Made by a program: the position numbers and the translations under genes
Notes under the pieces: model-generated
The model's input: only the letters and a program-made list of their open reading frames with translations
The model's database searches: none
Told to the model about the DNA's origin: nothing
NCBI GenBank assembly: GCA_947173955.1
Contig: CAMWHE010000015.1
Span: 1 to 43,766 of the forward strand
From: an uncultured Bacteroidales bacterium
GTDB taxonomy: Bacteria; Bacteroidota; Bacteroidia; Bacteroidales; Muribaculaceae
DNA: 43,766 nucleotides
Reading direction: 5' to 3'
Shown here: piece by piece, positions 18,547 through 28,524 of the stretch
Numbering within the stretch: the stretch's first letter is position 1
How the letters are laid out: every line of letters starts with the position of its first letter

Positions 18547-19487
18547 TGCAGTCTGACTCCAAAATTTTCGTAGCCGGCCACCGCGGAATGGTCGGCTCTG
18601 CAATAGTACGCGCTCTCAATAAGCAGGGCTATAACAACATAATAACCCGCACTCACAAGGAACTCGATCTCACAGACCAGAAGGCCGTGAGAGCCTTTTT
18701 TGAACGTGAACAGCCGGATTATGTCTTTCTTGCAGCAGCTAAAGTAGGCGGCATCTATGCCAACGCCGAGCACCCCGCCGACTTCATGTATGAAAACATG
18801 ATGCTTGAGATGAATGTCATTCACTCGGCCTACATGAGCGGATGCCGGAAGCTGCTCTTTCTCGGCTCTTCATGCATCTATCCGCGTCTGGCTCCTCAGC
18901 CCATGCCGGAATCATGTCTGCTGACCTCCTCGCTTGAGACTACCAACGAGGCGTATGCTCTTGCAAAGATATCGGGACTGAAATATTGCGAATATCTCAA
19001 CCGGCAATACGGCACCGATTTCATATCCGTAATGCCGACAAACCTCTACGGCCCCAACGACAACTATCATCCGCTTCACTCTCACGTGCTTCCGGCTATG
19101 ATACGTCGGTTCCACGAAGCTGCCGGGCAGGGTCTTGACGAGGTAGTATGCTGGGGTGACGGCTCTCCGCTCCGGGAATTCCTGTATGTCGATGATCTGG
19201 CCGACCTATGCATATTTCTGATGAACAATTATTCCGGCAATGAGACAGTCAATGCCGGAACAGGTAAAGAAGTGACTATCCGCGAATTAGCCGAAACAGT
19301 GGCTCGCGTCACCAACTATAGGGGACGCATAGTATGGGATACGAACAAACCCAACGGTACTCCACGCAAACTCCTGGACGTCAGCAAAGCCACCTCATTA
19401 GGATGGACCTATTCGACCGAACTTGAAGAGGGTATTCGCCTGGCATACGAAGATTTCCTCAACAATCCCTGCAGGGCTGAGCGTTAA
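18543..19487 (+). CDS. fcl: GDP-L-fucose synthase
   Basis: The 314-aa epimerase-reductase makes GDP-L-fucose from the Gmd product. The NADP-binding motif GHRGMVGSA is at 12-20. SSCIYP (109-114) and Tyr138-Lys142 in EAYALAK are catalytic. PTNLYGPND follows. The start at 18543 overlaps the gmd stop, and the second Met at 18546 is an equally possible start. Its TAA overlaps the stop codon of the convergent regulator gene, so there is no spacer and no terminator between them. GDP-fucose feeds capsule, O-antigen or glycoprotein fucosylation. Confidence 0.96.
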   Translation: MMQSDSKIFVAGHRGMVGSAIVRALNKQGYNNIITRTHKELDLTDQKAVRAFFEREQPDYVFLAAAKVGGIYANAEHPADFMYENMMLEMNVIHSAYMSGCRKLLFLGSSCIYPRLAPQPMPESCLLTSSLETTNEAYALAKISGLKYCEYLNRQYGTDFISVMPTNLYGPNDNYHPLHSHVLPAMIRRFHEAAGQGLDEVVCWGDGSPLREFLYVDDLADLCIFLMNNYSGNETVNAGTGKEVTIRELAETVARVTNYRGRIVWDTNKPNGTPRKLLDVSKATSLGWTYSTELEEGIRLAYEDFLNNPCRAER

Positions 19488-20173
19488 GAATCGGTCGATG
19501 TGTGAAGGATGTCAAGAAGCCTCTGACGCGACTTGATATAGATTATACCCGGCTCGTAATCGAGATAACCCTGAGCTTTCATTGAGTCGAGAGTAGCCAT
19601 GAACGATGATCGCTGTACGCCGAAAAGCGAATACAGGTCGCGCGTCTTGCATGTCATGGTTATATCCTTACCCGACCGCTGGGTCAGAGCGATGATCCAG
19701 TAGGCCAGACGCTGATCAAGCGCTCCGGTGGTCAGGGCAAGAATTCCCTCAGTGCCTTTCTGAGCCTTGATGGAAAGAGTATTCAGGAAATTATATAGGA
19801 AGATACGGTCACTGTTCAGTATGTGAAGATAATCATTCTTATCTATCTGCAGAATGCCTGTCGGCGAGCTTGCGATGGCGGTACACGGATATGTATTCGA
19901 CATACCGAAGAGAAATTCCGGAGCTATCACGTCAGGAGCCTCAAGCGTCTGCGAGACAGTGAAACGTCCGGTCACATTGGTAATCGACAGACGCGCAGAC
20001 CCTGAAATTATAAACTTGATATGTGTACATGGCGTACCCTCGCTGACGATTGTCTCCCCTTCCAGATATTTCAGGAAGTGAAATTTAGTATTGCCTACTA
20101 TTTCAATCATTCTTTCCCGGCTGACACCGTTGAAGAGCGGAAGCCCCATGAGAATCTCATACATCTTTTCCAT
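19484..20173 (-). CDS. Crp/Fnr-family transcriptional regulator
   Basis: The protein is 229 aa. An N-terminal cyclic-nucleotide-binding-type beta-roll (about 15-130, with [20 protein letters not shown]) is followed by a long helix and a C-terminal winged helix (about 165-215, with [22 protein letters not shown]). The canonical phosphate-binding Arg/Ser set for cAMP is not evident. No FNR-like Cys cluster is present, so the signal is unknown. It follows the BASS transporter gene by 47 bp on the same strand. An AT-rich stretch there (with aacgtt repeats) could hold its own promoter. Confidence 0.9.
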   Translation of the reverse strand: MEKMYEILMGLPLFNGVSRERMIEIVGNTKFHFLKYLEGETIVSEGTPCTHIKFIISGSARLSITNVTGRFTVSQTLEAPDVIAPEFLFGMSNTYPCTAIASSPTGILQIDKNDYLHILNSDRIFLYNFLNTLSIKAQKGTEGILALTTGALDQRLAYWIIALTQRSGKDITMTCKTRDLYSLFGVQRSSFMATLDSMKAQGYLDYEPGIIYIKSRQRLLDILHTSTDS

Positions 20174-20220
20174 AAGAATCGTTTTAATTATTAACGTTTT
20201 TAACGCTAAAAAGTTAATTC

Positions 20221-21126
20221 CTAATTCTTATTTTTATAATAGAGCTGAGCCGAATTGATTATGTTCTGCCAGGCTATATATGCCGCAGGGGCGACAGAGG
20301 CGACCTGATGGCCGCTGAAGAACTCAAATACCATCCAGATGGCAAGCACGGTATTCTTCTGCCCGAGTCCCTGCGCGCCGGCGATCTTGTCGCCGCATCG
20401 CCGACCGATGATCCTGCCGACATAAAACTGCAGACAGCAGGCTACCAGCGCTCCTGCAGCAAGCTCCACCATCAGCATCACATTCTGATGATTCAGCATA
20501 ATGTAGCTGACCGCTCTACCCACGACGATGCATAGCGAAACAGCCCATATGTAGAACGACAGCGACTGATGCGAAGCTACGGCCTCATGTACTTTCGGAG
20601 CAGCGTAAAGGAGTCCGAAGGCACATATCAGAGGCAGCACTATAAGCGGAACCACACGGCTGAGTATCTTAAGCATAGTATGTATGAAATCAACCGAATC
20701 GCCGTCGCCGCACAGCGTGAAGAATACCGGAGCAAGTATAGCTACCGTCACATTGCTGACTATCGAATATGTCACAAGCCGGCTCACACTCCCCCCGAGC
20801 ATTCCCGTTATGACGGGAGCAGCCGTCGCTGTAGGGCAGAACACACATATAGCACACCCGATAGCGAGGGTCTCGCTAAAGGTACGAAGCGACAGATAAA
20901 GGCCGGCCGACCCTAATATCTGTATGGCAATCAGAAGTACCGACAGCCGCGTGATCCTAAATTCCGACGGACGGATCTTGCAGAAAGCCACAAAAAGCAT
21001 TATAAAGATAAGATAGGGCGCAGTCCACTCTACATAGTGCATATACTTATAAAATACCACTCCTATTATCATCGCGATAGGGAGCATAAACGGCTTAATA
21101 CGCTGCCGCATCATTGCTGATTTCAT
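20221..21126 (-). CDS. Bile acid:sodium symporter (BASS) family transporter
   Basis: The 301-aa inner-membrane protein has about nine helices. Two conserved crossing regions of the BASS fold can be seen: CPTATAAPVITGMLGG (about 97-112) and GAQGLGQKNTVLA (about 252-264), where sodium and substrate bind. Despite the family name, many members move other organic anions such as pantoate or keto acids. The substrate is unassigned. A promoter reading TCTG-N20-TAACTTTG lies 22 bp upstream, divergent from the neighbouring lipoprotein gene. Confidence 0.88.
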   Translation of the reverse strand: MKSAMMRQRIKPFMLPIAMIIGVVFYKYMHYVEWTAPYLIFIMLFVAFCKIRPSEFRITRLSVLLIAIQILGSAGLYLSLRTFSETLAIGCAICVFCPTATAAPVITGMLGGSVSRLVTYSIVSNVTVAILAPVFFTLCGDGDSVDFIHTMLKILSRVVPLIVLPLICAFGLLYAAPKVHEAVASHQSLSFYIWAVSLCIVVGRAVSYIMLNHQNVMLMVELAAGALVACCLQFYVGRIIGRRCGDKIAGAQGLGQKNTVLAIWMVFEFFSGHQVASVAPAAYIAWQNIINSAQLYYKNKN

Positions 21127-21148
21127 AGTTATATCGTGTTTTGGAATG

Positions 21149-21180
21149 CAAAGTTACAAGTATTTTATTAAATTTGCAGA
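21149..21180 (-). promoter_or_regulatory. Promoter of the BASS transporter gene
   Basis: On the minus strand, TCTG (21180-21177), a 20-bp spacer and TAACTTTG (21156-21149) fit the Bacteroidetes promoter pattern. Confidence 0.65.
21169..21176 (+). promoter_or_regulatory. Possible leaderless promoter box for the lipoprotein gene
   Basis: TAAATTTG is an exact TAnnTTTG match only 5 bp before the ATG at 21182, which would put the transcript start at or beside the start codon. It overlaps the divergent BASS promoter, so the two could compete. Confidence 0.4.
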
Positions 21181-21181
21181 C

Positions 21182-22057
21182 ATGAACAGGGCTTTTATCG
21201 TCATAATAATATCTCTCTGTCTGGCAGGATGCAACTACGGAGGCATACCTGACACTGACACGCATCCTGACGAGAACACCGGCCCGATTGTCGAACGCAT
21301 TACTATTGCCGCTGTCACTGATTACTCGCCTGCACCGGGACAATTTGTCAACCTTCTGCCTCCGGCATCACCGGGTGAGACTCTCGATGAGATAAAAACA
21401 AAAGTCGCTGATTATCTCAACCGCGGCTATGCTGTCACACTCGGATCATTCGGCGGAAGTATTACCGTCAGACTGTCTGAGCCGGTAATGCACCACCCGG
21501 AGAAACCGGACTTCTTCGTTGCCGGCAATGCTATAACTAACGGCTCTGAACCGGGCATCGTTGAAGTATCGACCGACGGAATCAAGTGGTATCAGCTTAA
21601 AGGCGAATTTTCGCCGCACGATCTTCCTATGATACATATTACATATAATAAGGAGCCTGATTCCAATGACATACCATATTCGGCTGTTACTGATGCCGGA
21701 TCGACTATTACAGGTTCAGTCGCATGGCTCCCTCAATACCGTAGCCAGTCCTACTGGCCGGTGTGGATCCCGACTCAGGAATTGTCATTTTCAGCCTTAA
21801 GGCTTCCGGACAATGCAAAACTCAACGAGTCGACGGGTCAATACGATTTTACTCCCTACTCCGGATATGCCGACTCCTATCCGAACTCTTCTCCTCTGGG
21901 ATATCTCTCGCTTGACGATGCCATCGACCCGGCTACCGGTACGAAAGCAGAACTGACATCGATTTCCTTTGTCAGGGTTACAACTTCAATTCTGCAGTCC
22001 AACGGTCCGCTCGGCGAAGCCTCTACCGAGGTGTCGGGAATATACGTCCTGCTTTAG
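21182..22057 (+). CDS. Surface lipoprotein, probably frameshifted near its C-terminus
   Basis: The frame is open from 21146, but the ATG at 21182 starts a clear lipoprotein signal (MNRAFIVIIISLCLAGC, lipid Cys17). The product is 291 aa, with a beta-rich body and acidic patches. A segment after about 258 (LTSISFVRVTTSILQSNGPLGEASTEVSGI) resembles the ends of Bacteroidales cell-surface domains. No catalytic motif is recognised. The frame stops at TAG (22055-22057). The next frame then continues without a stop to 22175 and encodes a good C-terminal sorting-like tail. The annotated end may therefore be a recent or sequencing frameshift. Confidence 0.75.
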   Translation: MNRAFIVIIISLCLAGCNYGGIPDTDTHPDENTGPIVERITIAAVTDYSPAPGQFVNLLPPASPGETLDEIKTKVADYLNRGYAVTLGSFGGSITVRLSEPVMHHPEKPDFFVAGNAITNGSEPGIVEVSTDGIKWYQLKGEFSPHDLPMIHITYNKEPDSNDIPYSAVTDAGSTITGSVAWLPQYRSQSYWPVWIPTQELSFSALRLPDNAKLNESTGQYDFTPYSGYADSYPNSSPLGYLSLDDAIDPATGTKAELTSISFVRVTTSILQSNGPLGEASTEVSGIYVLL

Positions 22058-22175
22058 CTTCAATTCAACCGACCATAAAACCAAGCTTAAAAGCATGTTT
22101 TTGAATCCTACTAACGGCGTGTATGTCATCAGATACAATGACGGCACTGTAAGCAAGGAAGTCGTATTAGAGTAA
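22055..22175 (+). pseudogene. Out-of-frame C-terminal tail of the preceding lipoprotein
   Basis: In the +1 frame after the TAG at 22055 the reading continues as SFNSTDHKTKLKSM and then FLNPTNGVYVIRYNDGTVSK, ending VVLE and a TAA at 22173-22175. The GVYVIRYNDGTVSKEVV segment matches the short sorting-like tail seen at the end of the first gene of the window (GLYIRRNTDGTTRKVIV). A standalone gene is unlikely. A one-base shift would join it to the lipoprotein. Confidence 0.55.
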
Positions 22176-22195
22176 TAAACTCCCATCCAATACAT

Positions 22196-22236
22196 AAAAA
22201 ATCCCCGACCTCTTGATAAGGCCATGGATTTTTTTT
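22196..22236 (+). terminator. Possible terminator after the lipoprotein
   Basis: aaaaaatcc (22196-22204) pairs with ggatttttt (from 22226), followed by a T-run. The stem is AU-rich and weak, and the T-run merges with the fumarase promoter. Confidence 0.5.
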
Positions 22237-22243
22237 AATTTTG
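22212..22243 (+). promoter_or_regulatory. Candidate fumarase promoter
   Basis: CTTG (22212-22215), a 20-bp spacer and TAATTTTG (22236-22243) fit the Bacteroidetes pattern. The predicted start near 22250 leaves a leader of about 30 nt. Confidence 0.65.
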
Positions 22244-22280
22244 TCGCTATACAAAAACATCAACTTATTTCACATATACA

Positions 22281-23939
22281 ATGGCAACAAAACCGTTCAA
22301 ATACCAGGAGATGTTCCCCCTCGGGCCGGACACAACCGAGTATTATCACCTAACAAGCGATTACGTCAAAGTTGAAAACTGGAATGGCCACGAGATCGTA
22401 GTGGTTGACCCCGAAGCACTGCGCGTCCTCACGCGTCAGGCCACCCATGACAACGCTTTCATGCTCCGCCGCGAGCACAACGAAATGGTCGCCAAAATCC
22501 TGCATGACCCGGAGGCGAGCGCCAACGATAAATTTGTAGCTCTCACAATGCTTCGCAATGCAGAGATAGCCGCCAAAGGCCAGCTTCCCTTCTGCCAGGA
22601 CACCGGAACAGCTATCTGCCACGCTACAAAGGGCCAGCACATCTGGACCGGCGCCAACGACGAAGAACAGATCTCTCACGGTGTCTACGACACATATACC
22701 GAAAACAATCTCCGCTACTCTCAGAATGCTCCCCTGACGATGTATGACGAGGTCAACACCGGATGCAATCTCCCCGCGCAGATCGACATCCACGCTGGCG
22801 AGGGCGATGAATATCACTTCCTGTTCGTGGCCAAAGGTGGCGGTTCTGCCAATAAGACATATCTCTACCAGGAGACAAAGGCTACAATCAATCCCAAAAC
22901 TCTCGTCCCCTTCCTCGTGGAGAAGATGAAGACCCTCGGCACAGCAGCCTGCCCTCCCTACCACATCGCATTCGTGATCGGCGGTACTTCGGCTGAAAAG
23001 AATCTTGAAGTTGTAAAGAAAGCATCCGTAAAATATCTCGATTCGCTTCCTACCAAGGGAAATGAGCTCGGCCATGCATTCCGCGACATCGAGCTTGAGA
23101 ACGAACTGCTCAAAGCTTCCCGAGAAATTGGTCTCGGAGCTCAGTTCGGCGGAAAATATTTCGCTCATGACATACGTGTCATCCGTCTCCCCCGCCACGG
23201 TGCATCCTGCCCCATAGGCATGGGTGTCTCTTGCTCGGCCGACCGTAACATCAAGGCCAAGATCGACCGCAACGGTCTCTGGATCGAAAAACTTGACTCC
23301 AATCCCGGCGACCTCATCCCCGAAGAACTCCGCAATGCAGGCGAAGGCGATGTGGTCAAGATCGACCTTGACCGCCCGATGGATGAGATTCTAAAGGAAC
23401 TGACAAAATATCCCGTTGCCACACGCCTCTCACTCAAAGGCACTATCATAGTAGCACGCGACATCGCTCATGCCAAGATCAAAGAGCGCATCGACCGTGG
23501 TGAGCCCATGCCTCAGTATCTCAAGGATCACCCCGTCTACTACGCCGGACCCGCTAAGACTCCCGCCGGCATGGCATCCGGTTCATTCGGTCCGACAACT
23601 GCCGGACGTATGGATCCCTACGTCGATCCCTTCCAGGAGAAAGGAGGCTCAATGGTTATGATAGCAAAGGGCAACCGCTCCAAGCAGGTAACTGACGCAT
23701 GCCACAAGCATGGCGGCTTCTATCTTGGCTCTATCGGCGGTCCCGCAGCTGTGCTCGCATCCAACTCCATCAAGAAAGTCGAGCTTCTCGAATATCCCGA
23801 ACTCGGCATGGAAGCCGTCTGGAAAATTCAGGTGGAAGACTTCCCCGCATTCATCCTTGTCGACGACAAAGGCAATGATTTCTTCACAGAAATTCAGGCT
23901 AAATGCTCCGGATGCCCTGTAAACGCAGATAAGAAATAA
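22281..23939 (+). CDS. Fumarate hydratase, class I (iron-sulfur)
   Basis: The 552-aa cytoplasmic enzyme interconverts fumarate and malate. In anaerobic Bacteroidales it probably runs in the reductive direction towards succinate. The three [4Fe-4S] ligands fall at Cys105 (PFCQDTGTA), Cys224 (AACPPYH) and Cys318 (GVSCSADR), the same positions as I recall for E. coli FumA. The N-terminal alpha domain and C-terminal beta domain are in one chain (FumA/FumB type). The C-terminal part has [20 protein letters not shown], which holds substrate-binding residues. It has its own promoter and a strong terminator. Confidence 0.97.
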   Translation: MATKPFKYQEMFPLGPDTTEYYHLTSDYVKVENWNGHEIVVVDPEALRVLTRQATHDNAFMLRREHNEMVAKILHDPEASANDKFVALTMLRNAEIAAKGQLPFCQDTGTAICHATKGQHIWTGANDEEQISHGVYDTYTENNLRYSQNAPLTMYDEVNTGCNLPAQIDIHAGEGDEYHFLFVAKGGGSANKTYLYQETKATINPKTLVPFLVEKMKTLGTAACPPYHIAFVIGGTSAEKNLEVVKKASVKYLDSLPTKGNELGHAFRDIELENELLKASREIGLGAQFGGKYFAHDIRVIRLPRHGASCPIGMGVSCSADRNIKAKIDRNGLWIEKLDSNPGDLIPEELRNAGEGDVVKIDLDRPMDEILKELTKYPVATRLSLKGTIIVARDIAHAKIKERIDRGEPMPQYLKDHPVYYAGPAKTPAGMASGSFGPTTAGRMDPYVDPFQEKGGSMVMIAKGNRSKQVTDACHKHGGFYLGSIGGPAAVLASNSIKKVELLEYPELGMEAVWKIQVEDFPAFILVDDKGNDFFTEIQAKCSGCPVNADKK

Positions 23940-23959
23940 TCCGCAGACACATATTCCGC

Positions 23960-24009
23960 TACAGGCTGTGACCGATCAAAAGATATCATCACAGCCTGTA
24001 CTCTTTTTA
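23960..24009 (+). terminator. Rho-independent terminator of the fumarase gene
   Basis: The perfect 12-bp stem tacaggctgtga (23960-23971) / tcacagcctgta (23989-24000) is followed by ctcttttta. Confidence 0.88.
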
Positions 24010-24081
24010 TATCAATATCCGGATGCATTCCATCGATTTTCGGGATTAATTATTTTATACCGATATTTAGTCTGCACATTC

Positions 24082-24113
24082 TTTGATATTTACAAAAAAC
24101 TTTTTTAACTTTG
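24082..24113 (+). promoter_or_regulatory. rpmH promoter
   Basis: TTTG (24082-24085), exactly 20 bp, then TAACTTTG (24106-24113): a perfect Bacteroidetes consensus, fitting a highly expressed ribosomal gene. The leader is about 38 nt. Confidence 0.85.
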
Positions 24114-24157
24114 CACTCCGAATAGCGCAAATAATAAACAAGTAAAAATATAAGGCA

Positions 24158-24313
24158 ATGAAAAGAACATTTCAACCCTCTAACAGAAAAAGAGTTAACA
24201 AGCACGGTTTCCGTGAAAGAATGTCTACTCCCGATGGTCGCAAAGTGCTTGCCCGTCGTCGCGCAAAAGGCCGCGCCCGTCTGACTGTATCTGACTCTAT
24301 CGCCGGAAAATAA
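24158..24313 (+). CDS. rpmH: 50S ribosomal protein L34
   Basis: This 51-aa gene was read directly from the sequence. The start [18 protein letters not shown], then [21 protein letters not shown], is the universally conserved L34 core. The tail [10 protein letters not shown] is a short lineage-specific extension. The protein is very basic and part of the large ribosomal subunit. It has a consensus promoter upstream and a 16-bp terminator stem downstream. In many bacteria rpmH lies beside rnpA and dnaA near the origin, but here it is alone. Confidence 0.97.
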   Translation: MKRTFQPSNRKRVNKHGFRERMSTPDGRKVLARRRAKGRARLTVSDSIAGK

Positions 24314-24336
24314 TCTATCTCCCGAGATAAATTATA

Positions 24337-24378
24337 CAATAAAGCCCTGAGCCGGATGCTCAGGGCTTTATTGTTTTT
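24337..24378 (+). terminator. Strong rho-independent terminator of rpmH
   Basis: The perfect 16-bp stem caataaagccctgagc (24337-24352) / gctcagggctttattg (24358-24373), with a 5-nt loop, is followed by TTTTT. The AAUAAA side could also act on the convergent merR transcript. Confidence 0.93.
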
Positions 24379-24413
24379 CAAGACCAAAACATTGAGTTTC
24401 TGCCAGAAAACTT

Positions 24414-24749
24414 TCATCGGCGGACGTAGAGCGAATCAAGCATCTGCTGAAGCGTGCCACGGATCTCACGCAGACGCTCTATTGCCTGAAAACGACGCGA
24501 TATGCCCGTATGGTTGCGCTTCAGCTCCTCCTGAGCAGCATCCAGACGTAACCCTTTTTCCTTAACGAGGAAATAGACCATACGTATCGTCTCGATATCT
24601 TTGGGAGTGTAATAGCGGGTGCCCTTCGCGTTGCGATGAGGCTTGACGATCGTAAACTGACTTTCCCAAAACCTGAGAGTCGATGGGGGAATCCCGATGA
24701 TATCAGCTACTTCGCTTATCTTGTAGTATTTTTTCGTCAGATCGTTCAT
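24414..24749 (-). CDS. MerR-family transcriptional regulator
   Basis: The 111-aa protein has an N-terminal winged helix-turn-helix (7-75: YYKISEVADIIGIPPSTLRFWE, then GTRYYTPKDIETIRMVYFLV) and a short coiled helix for dimerisation. It has no C-terminal effector domain and no metal-binding Cys, so it is of the minimal kind common in Bacteroidetes. It lies 6 bp after the M23 peptidase gene on the same strand, so the two are probably co-transcribed. Confidence 0.92.
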   Translation of the reverse strand: MNDLTKKYYKISEVADIIGIPPSTLRFWESQFTIVKPHRNAKGTRYYTPKDIETIRMVYFLVKEKGLRLDAAQEELKRNHTGISRRFQAIERLREIRGTLQQMLDSLYVRR

Positions 24750-24755
24750 ATCGTA

Positions 24756-25730
24756 TTAGTCCATTACATGGCCGGCATTTTCGGCTTCGATTACCATTTC
24801 TGCATATTCTTCGGGAGTCAGATCCTGGAAATAATAGTTTACAGGATTCTGCGGCTGACCTTTGAATCTGACCTCATAGTGTAGATGCGGGCCGGTCGAC
24901 TTACCTGTGTTGCCGACCTTGCCTATGAGGTCGCCGCGCTTTACTTCCTGCCCCGGCTTGACAAGGACTTCGTTCAGATGGGCATACCGGGTCAGATAGT
25001 TAAAGCCGTGGTCAATATCAATCATATTTCCATATCCGCTCATGACACGTCCGGCCGCCTTTACGACACCGTCACCTGTGGCATAGACCGGTGTGCCGAT
25101 CGGCGCCGAGAAGTCCATTCCTTCATGAAAGCGCACTGTGCCATAGACCGGATCAACCCGTCGGCCGTATCCCGAAGCCATCTGGCGCAGGCTTTCTGAG
25201 CTGACAGGCTGAATCGAGGGAATGTGGCTCAGGCGGTCCTGATTATGGAAAGCGAGGGAGCGAAGGCTGTCATATGACCCTATCTGCGTGTAAATCGACT
25301 GCTCGAGGGCGGCCAGCTTGTTGGTAAGCGTCCTGACAAGCTCGGAGTCATCGAGCGAATAGAGTTGTACGGGGGCTACGTCAGGGTCAAAACCGGCATA
25401 ACGCTGCGCGTCGCTGATCGGGTCGGCCTGCATCATGACGCGATAGAAATTATTGTCACGGTCGGCAAGTCGGTCCATCACGACAAGGGCTGTCGCCACA
25501 CGGTCGTCAAGCTCGGCTACCTGACGGCGCAACTTCTCGTTATCTTCACGGAGAATGCGCTCACGCGGCAGCTCCATAAGGGAATAGAAGCCGACGGCGA
25601 GACAGGTAACGACGACAACGATTTCAAGCACGCGCAGACATAACCGGCGGAAACGGTCTCCACGGGAGGGATATACCCTCTCATAGGTCTGTTTCATTGG
25701 ATTATAGCGGTAAAAGACTCGTCGGCTCAT
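24756..25730 (-). CDS. M23-family membrane-anchored metallopeptidase
   Basis: The protein is 324 aa. A cytoplasmic basic start precedes one membrane helix (34-52), then a coiled-coil (55-90) and a linker. The C-terminal LytM domain (about 186-300) has His202 and Asp206 in FHEGMDFSAP, His251 in YAHLNEV, and His282 and His284 in GPHLHYEV, the full zinc and catalytic set. It should be an active peptidoglycan endopeptidase acting in the periplasm on cell-wall cross-links. The overall layout resembles MepM-like enzymes. The merR gene follows directly. Confidence 0.93.
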   Translation of the reverse strand: MSRRVFYRYNPMKQTYERVYPSRGDRFRRLCLRVLEIVVVVTCLAVGFYSLMELPRERILREDNEKLRRQVAELDDRVATALVVMDRLADRDNNFYRVMMQADPISDAQRYAGFDPDVAPVQLYSLDDSELVRTLTNKLAALEQSIYTQIGSYDSLRSLAFHNQDRLSHIPSIQPVSSESLRQMASGYGRRVDPVYGTVRFHEGMDFSAPIGTPVYATGDGVVKAAGRVMSGYGNMIDIDHGFNYLTRYAHLNEVLVKPGQEVKRGDLIGKVGNTGKSTGPHLHYEVRFKGQPQNPVNYYFQDLTPEEYAEMVIEAENAGHVMD

Positions 25731-25741
25731 GCTGAAAACTG

Positions 25742-25772
25742 TTGTAGCTTTTGAAAAAAAAACGTAAATTTG
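25742..25772 (+). promoter_or_regulatory. Candidate alaS promoter
   Basis: TTG (25742-25744), a 20-bp spacer and TAAATTTG (25765-25772) match the Bacteroidetes pattern with a shortened -33. A run of A residues fills the spacer. Confidence 0.6.
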
Positions 25773-25844
25773 TACCGATTATGCCACAAATATAATCAAA
25801 GCAATCGAGATATTCAATAACGAAATCATTATTATATTATCAAT

Positions 25845-28463
25845 ATGCTATCAGCAAAGGAAATACGCGAGTCTTTCAAAGGCTTTTTCGAATCCAAGGG
25901 GCATCAGATCGTGCCCTCGGCTCCGATGGTGATCAAGGATGACCCAACCCTGATGTTTACCAACGCGGGCATGAACCAGTTTAAGGACATCATCCTCGGA
26001 AATGCCCCGGCAAAATATAAGCGTGTCGCCGACTCTCAGAAGTGTCTGCGCGTCAGCGGCAAGCACAATGACCTCGAAGAGGTGGGCATGGACACCTACC
26101 ACCACACTATGTTCGAGATGCTCGGCAACTGGTCGTTCGGCGACTATTTCAAGCAGGAAGCCATCGACTGGGCATGGGAATACCTGGTGGACGTGCTCAA
26201 GCTCGATCCCAACCGCCTATATGCCACAGTATTCGAAGGATCACCCGAAGAAGGCCTCTCACGCGACGACGAGGCTGCCGCAATCTGGGAAAAACACCTG
26301 CCCAAAGACCACATCATCAACGGTAACAAGCACGACAATTTCTGGGAAATGGGCGACACAGGCCCCTGCGGACCCTGCTCGGAAATTCACATCGATCTGC
26401 GCAGCGACGCAGAGCGTGCCGCCATACCCGGTGCCGAACTTGTCAATCATGACCATCCTCAGGTTATCGAGATATGGAATCTTGTCTTCATGCAATACAA
26501 CCGCAAGGCCGACGGCTCTCTTGAGCCGCTCCCCGCAAAGGTGATCGATACCGGCATGGGCTTCGAGCGCCTCTGCATGGCTCTTCAGGGCAAGACATCC
26601 AACTATGATACCGATGTGTTCACTCCGCTGATCGACCGCATAGCCCTGCTTTCCGGCAAGCGTTATGGCGACGACCCGAAAGTCGACATCGCCATGCGCG
26701 TCATCGCTGACCATGTACGTACGATCGCATTCTCCATCGCCGACTCTCAGCTTCCGTCGAATGCGAAAGCCGGCTATGTGATACGCCGAATACTCCGCCG
26801 CGCTGTCAGATACGCATATACCTTCCTCGATCAGAAACAGGCATTCATGTATCGCCTGCTCGACACGCTGATCGAGAGCATGGGCGAGGCTTATCCCGAA
26901 CTTCCGAAGCAGCGCGACCTCATCATGAAGGTCATCAAAGAGGAAGAAGACTCATTCCTGCGCACACTTGAAAACGGCATGCGCCTGCTCGACAATGCCA
27001 TCAAGGCAGCCAAGGCCGAGGGCAAAACGGAGATTTCCGGTAAAGAGGCATTCGTGCTCTACGACACATACGGATTTCCTCTCGACCTCACCCAGCTTAT
27101 CCTTAAAGAGAATGGCATGACCCTCAACAAGGCTGAATTTGATGCCGAGATGGACGCTCAGAAAGCCCGCGCGAGAAACGCCGCCGCTGTAGAAGCCACC
27201 GACTGGGTGACTGTCCGGGAAGGGGATCAGGTCTTCGTCGGCTATGACCGCACCGAGACCCCGACTCAGATCCTCCGCTACCGCAAGGTAAAGCAAAAAG
27301 ACCGCGAATACTATCAGATCGTCCTGACCGAGACCCCATTCTATGCAGAGATGGGCGGACAGGTAGGCGACCGTGGCACCCTGACATCAGGCGACGAAGT
27401 CATCGATATCTACGACACCAAGCGCGAGAACGGAATGGGCGTACAGTTGACAAAGAAGCTTCCGTCAGACGTGACCGCTACGTTTGAAGCAAAAATCGAC
27501 ACTGACGCACGTCTCGCCACGTCATGCAATCACACCGCTACCCATCTGCTCCACCAGGCTCTCAGAGAGGTGCTGGGCACACACGTTGAGCAGAAAGGCT
27601 CCTATGTATCTCCTGATGTCCTCCGCTTTGACTTCTCTCATTTCCAGAAACTCACTCCGGAGGAGATCAGCAAGGTGGAACGCCTTGCCAACAAGCGCGT
27701 CCGCGCAGCCATACCTCTCGACGAACACCGCAATGTGCCTATCGCCCGCGCGATGGACATGGGCGCTATGGCTCTTTTCGGCGAGAAATACGGTGAGGAA
27801 GTCCGCGTCATCAAGTATGGCGACTCCGTAGAGCTTTGCGGTGGCACTCATGTAGCCAACACAGGCAATATCGGTATGATCAAGATTGTATCGGAAAGCA
27901 GTATCGCCGCAGGCATCCGCCGCATTGAAGCCATCACAGGCGCGCGTGTCGAAGACGCTATCGATGATATGAAAGATATGCTCGGACAGATTTCGGCAAT
28001 GTTCAATAACGCTCCAAACCTCCTTCAGACTCTGCGTCGCTCTGTTGAAGAAAACGCCGAGCTCCGCCGTCAGGCTGAGGACTATTTCAACGAGCGTGTG
28101 GCCAACACGGCCAAGGAACTCCTTGCCAAAGCCACTGTTGTCAATGGCATCAAGGTTGTCAGCATGAACGGCGTCAGACTCCCCGACATGGTCAAGGGTG
28201 TCGCGTTCAATATCCGAGCCATCAGTCCCGAGCACACAGCATTCATCGCAGCTACGGTCGACGCAGCCAACAAGCCCCTGCTTACCGTTATGCTGACCGA
28301 CGACCTCGTGAAATCAGGCCTCAATGCATCAACAATCGTCAGAGAAGCTGCCAAAGCCATCAAGGGTGGTGGCGGCGGTCAGCCCTCGTTTGCTCAGGCC
28401 GGCGGTAAGAATGCCGATGGAATCGGTGCGGCTGCCGACATTCTCGCAAGCTCAATTCATTGA
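25845..28463 (+). CDS. alaS: Alanine--tRNA ligase
   Basis: The 872-aa cytoplasmic enzyme charges tRNA-Ala. The N-terminal catalytic core begins with the typical [18 protein letters not shown] and has [12 protein letters not shown]. The middle is the tRNA-recognition domain. The editing domain carries the zinc-type HTATHLLHQ and [10 protein letters not shown] motifs that clear mischarged Ser and Gly. The C-Ala domain ends with the Gly-rich [16 protein letters not shown]. The length is normal. A terminator follows within 15 bp. Confidence 0.98.
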   Translation: MLSAKEIRESFKGFFESKGHQIVPSAPMVIKDDPTLMFTNAGMNQFKDIILGNAPAKYKRVADSQKCLRVSGKHNDLEEVGMDTYHHTMFEMLGNWSFGDYFKQEAIDWAWEYLVDVLKLDPNRLYATVFEGSPEEGLSRDDEAAAIWEKHLPKDHIINGNKHDNFWEMGDTGPCGPCSEIHIDLRSDAERAAIPGAELVNHDHPQVIEIWNLVFMQYNRKADGSLEPLPAKVIDTGMGFERLCMALQGKTSNYDTDVFTPLIDRIALLSGKRYGDDPKVDIAMRVIADHVRTIAFSIADSQLPSNAKAGYVIRRILRRAVRYAYTFLDQKQAFMYRLLDTLIESMGEAYPELPKQRDLIMKVIKEEEDSFLRTLENGMRLLDNAIKAAKAEGKTEISGKEAFVLYDTYGFPLDLTQLILKENGMTLNKAEFDAEMDAQKARARNAAAVEATDWVTVREGDQVFVGYDRTETPTQILRYRKVKQKDREYYQIVLTETPFYAEMGGQVGDRGTLTSGDEVIDIYDTKRENGMGVQLTKKLPSDVTATFEAKIDTDARLATSCNHTATHLLHQALREVLGTHVEQKGSYVSPDVLRFDFSHFQKLTPEEISKVERLANKRVRAAIPLDEHRNVPIARAMDMGAMALFGEKYGEEVRVIKYGDSVELCGGTHVANTGNIGMIKIVSESSIAAGIRRIEAITGARVEDAIDDMKDMLGQISAMFNNAPNLLQTLRRSVEENAELRRQAEDYFNERVANTAKELLAKATVVNGIKVVSMNGVRLPDMVKGVAFNIRAISPEHTAFIAATVDAANKPLLTVMLTDDLVKSGLNASTIVREAAKAIKGGGGGQPSFAQAGGKNADGIGAAADILASSIH

Positions 28464-28476
28464 TTACAACCCCTAT

Positions 28477-28517
28477 ACGGGAGCGCCTCAACAGAATGGG
28501 ACGCTCCCGTTTTTTTA
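28477..28517 (+). terminator. Rho-independent terminator of alaS
   Basis: The 9-bp stem acgggagcg (28477-28485) / cgctcccgt (28502-28510) is followed by a run of seven more T. The next gene starts only 8 bp after the T-run. Confidence 0.9.
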
Positions 28518-28524
28518 CCATACC

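Noticed and set aside
22350-23198. Long minus-strand open frame
   Set aside because: It is antisense to the fumarase gene, and the real gene has exact Fe-S ligand positions.
25754-25762. Run of A residues before alaS
   Set aside because: It is intergenic in the promoter spacer and not in a coding frame. Slippage could alter promoter spacing, but nothing more supports that.
27522-28235. Minus-strand frame of 237 codons
   Set aside because: It is the shadow of alaS.
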